Source: DATAAP01 sp041690495
Lineage (GTDB): Bacteria; Pseudomonadota; Alphaproteobacteria; CACIAM-22H2
Assembly: GCA_041690495.1 (NCBI GenBank)
Contig: JAWLHE010000001.1
Location: 496,001-560,000 of the forward strand
Direction of reading: 5' to 3'
Length of the DNA stretch: 64,000 bases
Positions 7,821 through 14,998 of the stretch are shown here, one piece after another. The position numbers and the translations under genes were made by a program. Every line of letters begins with the position of its first letter. Position 1 is the first letter of the stretch. The notes under the pieces were generated by a model that was given only the letters and a program-made list of their open reading frames with translations, was not told the origin of the DNA and made no database searches.

Positions 7821-8951
7821 ATGACCTTCGACTCGGCCGAAGGGCCGCTTGCCGCCTACCGGGCACGGCTCGCCGAAAGCCGCCTCAAACCCGACCCCGT
7901 CCAGGCGCTCGCCGCCGAAAAGCTCGAGAGCCTCCACCGCGCGCTCAGGGGCTACGACCCGGCCTCGAATGGCGGCGGCTGGCGCGCGCGGCTGGGCCTG
8001 GCGCGCGCTCCGGATCCGGCCCCGCACGGCCTCTACATCTACGGGGGCGTCGGTCGCGGCAAGTCGATGCTGATGGACCTTTTCTTCAGGACGGCCCCGG
8101 TCGAACGCAAGCGCCGCGTCCATTTCAACGCCTTCATGCTCGAGATCCACGAACGGCTCTACCAGGAGCAGCAGGAAGGCCCGCGCACGTCCGAGCACCC
8201 GATGGCCGCCCTCGCGGCGCAGATCGCGGCGGATGCCTGGCTGCTTTGCTTCGACGAGTTCCAGGTCACCAACATCGCCGATGCGATGATCCTCGGCCGC
8301 CTGCTCGAGTCGCTGTTCGCGCGCGGCGTGGTCATCGTCACCACCTCCAACATCGCACCCGACGATCTCTATGCGGGCGGGCTGCAGCGCGAGCGCTTCC
8401 TTCCCACCATCGAACTGATCAAGGAGCGGCTCGACGTGCTCGAGCTCGAGGGCGGAGTCGACTACCGGCGCGAGCGCATCAAGTCGACGCCCGTCTACTA
8501 TACTCCGCTCGGGCCCGCCTCGACTGCCTCTCTGGAATCGGTGTTCCTGTTCCTCACCGAGGGTTCATCGGGCTCGCCGCGCAAGATCACGGTACAGGGC
8601 CGCACCCTGGTCATTCCGCGCGCGGCGCAGGGCGTCGCCATGGCGGATTTCGCCGATCTCTGTGAGCGACCGCTCGGCCCCGCCGACTTCGTGGCGCTGG
8701 CGACTCATTTCGAGGCTCTCGTGCTCGACGGGATCAGGATTCTGAAGCCCGAGCAGCGCGACGCGGCGCGCCGCTTCATCACGCTCGTCGACGAGCTCTA
8801 CGAGCACCGCGTCAAGCTGGTCTGCGCCGCGGAGGCGCCGCCGGAGCGGCTCTGTCCGCACGGCGAACACGCCGAGGCGTTCAGGCGCACCGTCTCGCGC
8901 CTGCACGAGATGCAGAGCGAGGAGTATCTGGCGAGCCCGCACCTGACCTGA
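7821..8951 (+). CDS. zapE: AFG1/ZapE-family ATPase
   Basis: 376 residues from the ATG that begins the conserved domain; an open frame upstream would overlap the divergent cyclase gene. Walker A is GGVGRGKS (Lys81) after LYIYG, Walker B is LLCFDEF near residue 143, followed by the family motif QVTNIADAMILGRLLESLF and VIVTTSNIAPDDLY with the sensor Asn. ZapE binds the division ring under stress in Escherichia coli; the eukaryotic homologue AFG1/LACE1 acts in mitochondrial protein quality control. In alphaproteobacteria the gene often lies near mdh-suc, as here (about 2.7 kb before mdh). Confidence 0.92.
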   Translation: MTFDSAEGPLAAYRARLAESRLKPDPVQALAAEKLESLHRALRGYDPASNGGGWRARLGLARAPDPAPHGLYIYGGVGRGKSMLMDLFFRTAPVERKRRVHFNAFMLEIHERLYQEQQEGPRTSEHPMAALAAQIAADAWLLCFDEFQVTNIADAMILGRLLESLFARGVVIVTTSNIAPDDLYAGGLQRERFLPTIELIKERLDVLELEGGVDYRRERIKSTPVYYTPLGPASTASLESVFLFLTEGSSGSPRKITVQGRTLVIPRAAQGVAMADFADLCERPLGPADFVALATHFEALVLDGIRILKPEQRDAARRFITLVDELYEHRVKLVCAAEAPPERLCPHGEHAEAFRRTVSRLHEMQSEEYLASPHLT

Positions 8952-8992
8952 GGCGTCGCCTCCGCCGGGCGATGCCCCGCGGATCGGCGCAC

Positions 8993-9415
8993 TCAGGTTC
9001 CGAGCAGATAGAACCAGCCGAAGATGCCGGCCAGGATTACGGCCGTGCATGTCCCGACCATGGCAATGACCCGCCGTCGCGCCCGCAGCTGCCGCTCGCG
9101 CTGGACGCGCTTGCGGTCGACTGCGGCAAGCTTGCTGGCCGCCTGCCGGTCGCGGCGTGCGTCCTCCTCGGCCTGCTTGCGCCGCTGGAGATCCGAGGCG
9201 ATCGCCTCCTGCTGGCGCGAGGTGTGGAAGACGGTTCGCTTGGTGAACTCGCCGCGGTATTCGTTATAGGCCTCGCGGACGACGCGGACGGCATCGACGT
9301 TCGGCCGGCGTGCAAGCTGCTGCGCCTCGGCGACCGCCAGCTCGCGGTCGTCCATGACCGAGTCTATCTTCCACTTGCCGTTGCGAAGTGCGTGTATCTC
9401 GAACGGATGGTTCAC
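8993..9415 (-). CDS. uncharacterised protein with C-terminal membrane anchor
   Basis: 140 residues, no family recognised. The first 60 residues are compact and alpha/beta-like (FEIHALRNGKWKID then AEAQQLARRPNVDAVRVVREAY); residues ~70-112 are a strongly charged helix rich in Arg, Gln and Lys, probably a coiled coil; the last 22 residues form one membrane segment (MVGTCTAVILAGIFGWFYLL). It ends an apparent operon: receiver, PAS_5 protein, this gene, with gaps of 12 and 15 bases. This is the only membrane protein of the three and may be the output or localisation partner; that is an inference. Confidence 0.6.
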   Translation of the reverse strand: MNHPFEIHALRNGKWKIDSVMDDRELAVAEAQQLARRPNVDAVRVVREAYNEYRGEFTKRTVFHTSRQQEAIASDLQRRKQAEEDARRDRQAASKLAAVDRKRVQRERQLRARRRVIAMVGTCTAVILAGIFGWFYLLGT

Positions 9416-9430
9416 CGCCGCACTCCGGCC

Positions 9431-9928
9431 TCACTCCTGTGCGGCACGATAGTTCGCCGCTCCGAGCAGATAGCCGATATCGGTGCCCTCGCCGCGAAGC
9501 GGCAGGATGATGCTGCGATACAGGAGCGTGCGTCCATCGAGATGCCGGAACTCGCCGCCGAACGACATCGGCACGCGCGAGACGACCACTTTCGCGGCAT
9601 AGGCCGTCGCATGTGCGATCAGCGTGCCCGCAGGTGCCGCAGCCAGCTTCATGCCGGCCAGAAGGTGCGCGTTGTCGATCGCGAACGACTCGCCGGCCGT
9701 CTCGAAGGCAATGTCCTTCTCGTCGGCACCGACTCGCGCCAGCCAGCAATAGGGCGCGAACTCCGGCATGCTCGCGATGTCGATGTCGGCGCGGGCCGGC
9801 ATGTCGTTCGGTTCGGCCTTGTCGCGCCAGTAATGCAGCAGGCGCATGACGAGGCGGCGCTCGATCGGGTTTGCTGGGCCGCTCGCGCCGTTCTCGTTGC
9901 GCTCCGGCGCGGCACCTGTGTCATCCAT
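9431..9928 (-). CDS. PAS_5-domain protein (PF07310-like)
   Basis: 165 residues. The pattern LLHYWRDKAEPNDMPARADIDIASMPEFAPYCWL, quoted in parts as LLHYWRDKAEPNDMPARAD and PEFAPYCWL, together with RYRSIILPL-type ending (LYRSIILPLRGEGTDIGYLLGA) is typical of the stand-alone PAS_5 family of alphaproteobacteria. Members are thought to be small sensory domains; no ligand is known. It has no membrane segment and no kinase or cyclase domain. It lies 12 bases behind the receiver gene and 15 bases before a membrane protein gene, suggesting a three-gene signalling operon. Confidence 0.78.
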   Translation of the reverse strand: MDDTGAAPERNENGASGPANPIERRLVMRLLHYWRDKAEPNDMPARADIDIASMPEFAPYCWLARVGADEKDIAFETAGESFAIDNAHLLAGMKLAAAPAGTLIAHATAYAAKVVVSRVPMSFGGEFRHLDGRTLLYRSIILPLRGEGTDIGYLLGAANYRAAQE

Positions 9929-9940
9929 GGTTCGGTGTCC

Positions 9941-10423
9941 TTATTGCAGCCGACCGTCGCCGTCGCGCGTGTCCGCCTCGTCCGTGGGAACGACTCCATC
10001 GTTGCCGTCCGGCAGCGGAAAGGGACGCGACGGCTTCAGACGGCCGGATTCGATCAGTCCGGTGATGCGATCGCGGACGGCCTGGATCGATGTCGGCTTG
10101 ACGAGAAAGGCATCGACGCCGGCCCGGCGCGCCTGCACGACATGCTGCGCGTCCGCATGGGCCGTGACCATGATGATGGTGGTCGACGCCCGGGTCCGGT
10201 CGGCGAGGCTGCGGACGCCCTCGGTCAGCGCCACGCCGTTCATCGACGGCAGCCGCCAGTCGACGATGAGCAGGTCGAAATTCTCCGCTGCGGCCCTCGC
10301 CAGCGCCTTGGCGCCATCGTCGCAGATCTGCACGTCGCCGACCCCGATATGACGCAGGATCGTGCGCATGATCTCTTGCGCGAACGCGTTGTCCTCGACC
10401 AAGAGGACCTTCATCCAGTTCAT
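9941..10423 (-). CDS. single-domain response regulator (receiver)
   Basis: 160 residues from the ATG at 10423 (MNWMKVLLVEDN). The receiver is complete: acidic pair in LLVEDN, phosphoacceptor Asp in LLIVDWRLPSMNG, Thr in IMVTAH and Lys in FLVKPTS. After the receiver there are ~35 residues rich in charged and Pro/Gly residues and no output domain. The start is uncertain: in-frame ATG codons at 10438 and 10459 and a GTG at 10489 are also possible and none has a clear ribosome site. It heads the operon with the PAS_5 and membrane-anchor genes. Confidence 0.82.
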   Translation of the reverse strand: MNWMKVLLVEDNAFAQEIMRTILRHIGVGDVQICDDGAKALARAAAENFDLLIVDWRLPSMNGVALTEGVRSLADRTRASTTIIMVTAHADAQHVVQARRAGVDAFLVKPTSIQAVRDRITGLIESGRLKPSRPFPLPDGNDGVVPTDEADTRDGDGRLQ

Positions 10424-10430
10424 ATCGGGA

Positions 10431-10462
10431 CTAGACATGGGCAACCGGTGTCTAGACATGGG
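10431..10462. repeat. 11-base direct repeat with 21-base period ahead of the receiver gene
   Basis: CTAGACATGGG occurs at 10431-10441 and again at 10452-10462, on the same face of the helix (21-base period). Each copy is near TCTAGA-type palindromic cores. It lies 8-39 bases upstream of the ATG preferred for the receiver gene; if an upstream start is used the repeat is coding. It could be a tandem activator or repressor site; the binding protein is unknown. Confidence 0.4.
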
Positions 10463-10489
10463 TTGAAAACGACTAAAAATATGCGTCAC

Positions 10490-10738
10490 AACAGCTAACC
10501 GACGATTACTGTCGCTCCCGGGGCCAGTCGAAATTGCCGTTGCGGCAAGTAAAGATTGGTTACCTTTCGGATATCACTCAATCACCGGTTCAGTGATTCG
10601 TCAGGCGCCGCCCCGGTTCTTTGGGCGGAAATCCCGTCTCCGGCCGATCCGACGCTCGAAATCGGGCGCAATATTCCACCGAAAATTAATGCGTTACCGC
10701 CAGACTTGCCGGCAACCTTTGGCCCGGAATGCTTGGCG
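10490..10738. other. divergent intergenic region between the receiver and coiled-coil genes
   Basis: With the bases up to the receiver start this is a stretch of about 315 bases without a confident gene. It is more AT-rich than the surroundings and contains a small hairpin (ATCACT/AGTGAT around 10573-10597). An open frame from 10556 runs into the coiled-coil gene but its first 60 codons look non-coding. It presumably holds the two divergent promoters; no clear boxes were found. Confidence 0.4.
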
Positions 10739-11284
10739 ATGCGAAACCTTGCCGAACTCGACCAGCGGATCAGCGGCCTGACCGATCGCATGCGCGGCCT
10801 GCAGGCCGGACGCGACCAGCGGTTCCGGCTGGCGCTCGAGATGCTGGCCAGGATCGAGCAGCGTGTGCGCGACCAGCATACCGCCCTCGAACAGGCGAAC
10901 CAGCGCGCGGCGCAGGCCGAGAAGGAGCGCGACGCCGCCATCGCGCGCGCCGGCGAGCTCATCGAGCTCTACGAGGGCAGCGTATCGAATTTCGATGCGT
11001 TCTTCGGCGGCATTGAATCCCTTGCCAAGCGGATCGTCGGCGATGCCCCGGCGCCGAAGCCCGGGCCCGCGGCGGCGCAACCCGTGCGCAACGGACCCGA
11101 GATGCGGGCGCCAACCCCGTCGCCGGCGCCTCGCCCCGCCGGCGCGTCCGGGATGGTCCAGGCTCCGTCGAAAACGCCGTTTCTCGGGGAGCTCGGGCCG
11201 GCCCGGGTCCAGCCGCGCCTTCAGCCGGACGGCAAGGCGGGTAGTCCGTTACCCTTCGACTCTGCACGCCCGAAGCCGGCTTGA
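10739..11284 (+). CDS. uncharacterised coiled-coil protein with Pro/Ala-rich tail
   Basis: 181 residues from ATG 10739. Residues 1-85 are a continuous amphipathic helix with heptad character (LDQRISGLTDRMRGLQAGRD, RIEQRVRDQHTALEQANQRA); residues ~85-100 read YEGSVSNFDAFFGGIESL, the most specific-looking stretch; from ~110 on it is Pro/Ala/Gly-rich and likely disordered. There is no signal peptide or membrane segment. No family is recognised. It precedes a 76-residue gene by 22 bases and both stand ahead of mdh, so they may be transcribed together. Confidence 0.5.
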   Translation: MRNLAELDQRISGLTDRMRGLQAGRDQRFRLALEMLARIEQRVRDQHTALEQANQRAAQAEKERDAAIARAGELIELYEGSVSNFDAFFGGIESLAKRIVGDAPAPKPGPAAAQPVRNGPEMRAPTPSPAPRPAGASGMVQAPSKTPFLGELGPARVQPRLQPDGKAGSPLPFDSARPKPA

Positions 11285-11306
11285 GGGCGACGAGCGGAAC
11301 AATGCG

Positions 11307-11537
11307 ATGAGCAACGACATTGCGACACCTTCGATGCAGGCAACCGCCGCGACGCTTCGCGGACTCGCCGACATGATCGAGGGCGCGAGCGGAAACATCA
11401 GCGCGGATTCGGCGTGGAGGATGTACCGGGCGCTGAACCGGCTCGCCGACAATCTCGATTCGGCGCGCGCCATGGCCGACATGCGCCAGGCGATCGAGCC
11501 GCTGCTGCGCCGCGCGGCATCCCGCGGGAGTTCCTGA
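11307..11537 (+). CDS. uncharacterised small helical protein
   Basis: 76 residues from ATG 11307. The sequence is almost all helix (ATLRGLADMIEGASGNI, MYRALNRLADNLDSARAMADMRQAIEPLL, quoted in parts: MYRALNRLADNLDSARAMAD) with an N-terminal disordered tip and no membrane segment. The ribosome site is weak (GAGCGGA). Codon use and amino-acid pattern look real, with few rare residues, but no family is recognised. It lies between the coiled-coil gene and mdh. Confidence 0.45.
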   Translation: MSNDIATPSMQATAATLRGLADMIEGASGNISADSAWRMYRALNRLADNLDSARAMADMRQAIEPLLRRAASRGSS

Positions 11538-11686
11538 AAGCGCGCCGCCAATTCCGGTACGCCGCGGCGGGTGTACGTTCTGCTTCGCTCGCCGGGTTTC
11601 GCACCCCTTGCCCCTCCGCCTGAATCGCGCTACGAAGCGGCGCACTTTCCGTTGGCGCAAATCCCAAATTCGCGAGGGACTTAAGG

Positions 11687-12655
11687 ATGGCTCGCAACAA
11701 GATCGCTTTGGTCGGCGCAGGCCAGATCGGCGGCACGCTCGCACTGCTCGCAGGCCTCAAGGAGCTCGGCGACGTCGTGCTCTTCGACGTCGTCGAGGGC
11801 GTCCCGCAGGGCAAGGGCCTCGATCTCGCGCAGATGTCGACGGTGGAGGGCTTCGACGCGGCCTATGTCGGCTCGAACGACTACAGCGCGCTGAAGGGAG
11901 CCGACGTCGTCATCGTCACTGCCGGCGTGCCGCGCAAGCCGGGCATGAGCCGCGACGACCTGATCGCGATCAACGCCAAGGTCATCGCCACCGTTGCCGA
12001 GAACATCAAGCAGCATTGCCCCAAGGCGTTCGTCATCGTCGTCACCAACCCGCTCGACGTGATGGTGTGGGTGATGCGCGAGCTGTCGGGCCTGCCGCAC
12101 AACAAGGTCGTCGGCATGGCCGGCGTGCTCGACTCGGCGCGCTTCCGCTATTTCCTCGCCAGCGAGTTCAAGGTCTCGGTCGAGGACGTGACCGCGTTCG
12201 TGCTCGGCGGCCACGGCGACACGATGGTGCCGCTGATCCGCTATTCGACCGTCGCCGGCATTCCGGTGCCCGACCTCGTCAAGATGGGCTGGTCGACCCA
12301 GGAGAAGATCGACAAGATCGTCCAGCGCACCCGCGACGGCGGCGCGGAGATCGTCAACCTGCTCAAGACCGGCTCGGCCTTCTACGCGCCGGCCGCCTCG
12401 GCCATCGAGATGGCGGCAAGCTATCTGCGCGACAAGAAGCGCGTGTTGCCGTGCGCCGCGTGGCTCACCGGCCAGTACGGCGTCAAGGATCTCTATGTCG
12501 GTGTACCGGCCGTGATCGGCGCGAACGGCGTCGAAAGGATCGTCGAGATCACGCTCGGCCCCGACGAGAAGGCGATGTTCGACAAGTCGGTCGGCGCCGT
12601 GAAGACGCTGTGCGACGTCGCCGCCGGCATGCTCAAGAAGGAAGGCAAGCTCTAG
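11687..12655 (+). CDS. mdh: malate dehydrogenase (LDH-like type)
   Basis: 322 residues with ribosome site GAGGGA ahead of the ATG. NAD site GAGQIGGTLA near the N terminus; substrate loop GVPRKPGMSRDDL with its two arginines; active Asp/His pair, the His in GGHGDTMVPL; third Arg in MVWVMRE loop region. This is the LDH-like malate dehydrogenase typical of alphaproteobacteria. It catalyses malate to oxaloacetate in the TCA cycle and is cytosolic. It is followed by sucC after 186 bases, the standard alphaproteobacterial order mdh-sucC-sucD-sucA-sucB. Confidence 0.97.
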   Translation: MARNKIALVGAGQIGGTLALLAGLKELGDVVLFDVVEGVPQGKGLDLAQMSTVEGFDAAYVGSNDYSALKGADVVIVTAGVPRKPGMSRDDLIAINAKVIATVAENIKQHCPKAFVIVVTNPLDVMVWVMRELSGLPHNKVVGMAGVLDSARFRYFLASEFKVSVEDVTAFVLGGHGDTMVPLIRYSTVAGIPVPDLVKMGWSTQEKIDKIVQRTRDGGAEIVNLLKTGSAFYAPAASAIEMAASYLRDKKRVLPCAAWLTGQYGVKDLYVGVPAVIGANGVERIVEITLGPDEKAMFDKSVGAVKTLCDVAAGMLKKEGKL

Positions 12656-12841
12656 AACGTCACGCTTCGGCACGATGTCGGCCGTTCCGGTCCGGCAATC
12701 TCCGGGGTTCGCGAAAAGTTCCGGCTGGCGGCGGTTGCGCCGCCGAATCGGGATGCTAGATTACGCGCCTTCCCCATGCTCGAGGTTGCCGGAAGTATCC
12801 GGGGCGCCGCGCATCGGTCCAGCCGATCGCCAGGAACCGCA

Positions 12842-14038
12842 ATGAATATTCACGAGTATCAGGCCAAATCGCTCCTCAAGAAGTATGGCGTCGCCATGCC
12901 GCAAGGCGGCGTCGCCTACACGCCCGACGAGGCGGAGAAAGTCGCCCAGCAGCTCGGCGGCTCCGTCTGGGCGGTGAAATCCCAGATCCATGCCGGCGGC
13001 CGCGGTGCCGGCCGCTTCGCGGACGATCCCAACGGCAAGGGCGGTGTCCGCATCGCCAAGTCGCCGGCCGAGGCGAAGGCGCATGCGGCGGCGATGCTCG
13101 GCAAGGTGCTCGTCACCAAGCAGACCGGTCCCAAAGGCAAGGAGGTCAAGCGCATCTACGTCGAGGAAGGCTGCGACATCAAGCGCGAGCTCTATCTCGG
13201 CATGCTGATCGACCGCGCCACCGGCCGGATCACGATCATCGCCTCGACAGAGGGCGGCATGGACATCGAGGAGGTCGCCGCGAAACACCCCGAGAAGATT
13301 CACAAGGTCGCGATCGACCCGGCCACGGGCATGCAGCCCTATCACGCGCGCCGGATCGCCTTCGGCCTCAAGCTGGAAGGCAAGCAGGTCGGCGCCGCCG
13401 TGAAGTTCCTGACCGCGATGTACGAGGCGTTCACCGGTCTCGACGCCTCGATCGTCGAGATCAATCCGCTGATCGTCACCGGCGCCGGCCAGGTGCTGGC
13501 GCTCGACGCGAAGATGAACTTCGACGACAACGCGCTGTTCCGCCATCCCGAGATCGAGGAGCTCCGCGACGCCGACGAGGAAGACCCGATGGAGCTCGAG
13601 GCGGCCAAGCACGCGCTCAACTACATCAAGCTCGACGGCAATATCGGCTGCATGGTCAACGGCGCCGGCCTCGCCATGGCGACGATGGACATCATCAAGC
13701 TCTATGGCGGCGATCCGGCCAACTTCCTCGACGTCGGCGGCGGCGCGTCGCGCGAGCGCGTCGCGACTGCATTCAAGCTCATCCTCTCCGACCCGAATGT
13801 CGAAGGCATCCTGGTCAATATCTTCGGCGGCATCATGCGCTGCGACGTGATCGCCGAGGGCGTCGTCGCCGCGGCGCGCGAAGTCTCGCTGAACGTGCCT
13901 CTGGTGGTGCGGCTTGAAGGAACCAATGTCGAGCTCGGCAAGAAGGTGCTGAAGCAGTCGGGGCTCAAGATCATCTCCGCGGACAATCTCGCCGACGCGG
14001 CCGAGAAGATCGTCGAAGCGGTCAAGGAGGCTGCGTAA
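12842..14038 (+). CDS. sucC: succinyl-CoA synthetase, beta subunit
   Basis: 398 residues from ATG 12842; upstream in-frame codons are not conserved. The start MNIHEYQAKSLLKKYGV is the classic N terminus of the ATP-grasp domain, followed by the nucleotide and acyl-binding parts VKSQIHAGGRGAGRF, VEINPLIVTG and FLDVGGGAS. With sucD it forms the enzyme that makes ATP (or GTP) and succinate from succinyl-CoA. The stop codon overlaps the start of sucD (TAATG), which couples their translation. The 186-base leader after mdh contains a GC-rich hairpin (GGCGGC/GCCGCC near 12727-12745). Confidence 0.97.
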   Translation: MNIHEYQAKSLLKKYGVAMPQGGVAYTPDEAEKVAQQLGGSVWAVKSQIHAGGRGAGRFADDPNGKGGVRIAKSPAEAKAHAAAMLGKVLVTKQTGPKGKEVKRIYVEEGCDIKRELYLGMLIDRATGRITIIASTEGGMDIEEVAAKHPEKIHKVAIDPATGMQPYHARRIAFGLKLEGKQVGAAVKFLTAMYEAFTGLDASIVEINPLIVTGAGQVLALDAKMNFDDNALFRHPEIEELRDADEEDPMELEAAKHALNYIKLDGNIGCMVNGAGLAMATMDIIKLYGGDPANFLDVGGGASRERVATAFKLILSDPNVEGILVNIFGGIMRCDVIAEGVVAAAREVSLNVPLVVRLEGTNVELGKKVLKQSGLKIISADNLADAAEKIVEAVKEAA

Positions 14039-14913
14039 TGGCTGTCCTGGTCGACAAGAATACCAAGGTCATCTGCCAGGGCTTCACCGGCGCGCAGGGC
14101 ACCTTCCATTCCGAGCAGGCCATCGCCTACGGCACGAAGGTGGTCGGCGGCGTGACGCCGGGCAAGGGCGGCACCAAGCACCTAGACCTGCCGGTCTTCG
14201 ACACGGTCGCCGACGCGGTCGCCGCGACCGGCGCGGATGCCTCCGCGATCTACGTGCCGCCGCCGTTCGCGGCCGACGCCATTCTCGAGGCGGCCGACGC
14301 CGGCGTGCGGCTCGTGGTGTGCATCACCGAAGGCATTCCCGTGCTCGACATGGTGCGGGTCAAGCGCGCCATCGCCGGGACCGGGACGCGCCTGGTCGGG
14401 CCGAACTGCCCCGGCGTGATTACGCCCGGCGAATGCAAGATCGGAATCATGCCTGGCCACATCCACGTGCGCGGCAAAATCGGCATCGTCTCGCGCTCCG
14501 GCACGCTGACCTATGAGGCGGTGTCGCAGACCACCGCCGCGGGACTGGGGCAGACGACCTGCATCGGCATCGGCGGCGACCCGGTCAACGGCACCAACTT
14601 CATCGACTGTCTCGACATGTTCCTGGGCGACCCGGAAACCCAGGGCATCATCATGATCGGCGAGATCGGCGGCAACGCCGAGGAGGATGCCGCTGCGTTC
14701 CTCAAATCCGCCAGGATCAAGAAGCCGGTCGTCGGCTTCATCGCCGGCGTGACGGCGCCGCCGGGCCGGCGTATGGGCCATGCCGGGGCGATCATCTCCG
14801 GCGGCAAGGGCGGGGCCGGCGACAAGATCGAGGCGATGAAGTCCGCCGGAATTCGCGTAGCTGACTCGCCCGCAGCGCTTGGCAGCACCATGCTTAAGGT
14901 TTTGAAGGGTTAA
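14038..14913 (+). CDS. sucD: succinyl-CoA synthetase, alpha subunit
   Basis: 291 residues. CoA-binding Rossmann start VICQGFTGAQGTFH; VVGGVTPGKGG; PNCPGVITPGECKIGIMPG; and the phosphorylated active-site His in APPGRRMGHAGAIISGG. This subunit binds CoA and carries the phospho-His intermediate. It overlaps sucC by one base. After the stop, 85 bases separate it from sucA and carry a possible extra promoter. Confidence 0.97.
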   Translation: MAVLVDKNTKVICQGFTGAQGTFHSEQAIAYGTKVVGGVTPGKGGTKHLDLPVFDTVADAVAATGADASAIYVPPPFAADAILEAADAGVRLVVCITEGIPVLDMVRVKRAIAGTGTRLVGPNCPGVITPGECKIGIMPGHIHVRGKIGIVSRSGTLTYEAVSQTTAAGLGQTTCIGIGGDPVNGTNFIDCLDMFLGDPETQGIIMIGEIGGNAEEDAAAFLKSARIKKPVVGFIAGVTAPPGRRMGHAGAIISGGKGGAGDKIEAMKSAGIRVADSPAALGSTMLKVLKG

Positions 14914-14931
14914 GGATTCGTCCCATATATA
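14902..14931 (+). promoter_or_regulatory. possible internal promoter ahead of sucA
   Basis: TTGAAG (14902-14907, inside the last sucD codons) and TATATA (14926-14931), spacing 18, lie 67 bases before the sucA start in a locally AT-rich spot (CATATATAAG). This would let sucAB be expressed separately from sucCD. Only sequence similarity supports it. Confidence 0.35.
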
Positions 14932-14998
14932 AGGCCCGCATGAAGGCCGTTGGCGTTCCGGTTGATGATCCGGCCCGCCACAGCATGGTCAGAGAGCG

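Noticed and set aside
12656..12841. Metabolite-sensing leader RNA before sucC
   Set aside because: The leader has one GC-rich hairpin but no pattern of a riboswitch that I could recognise; not enough to call.
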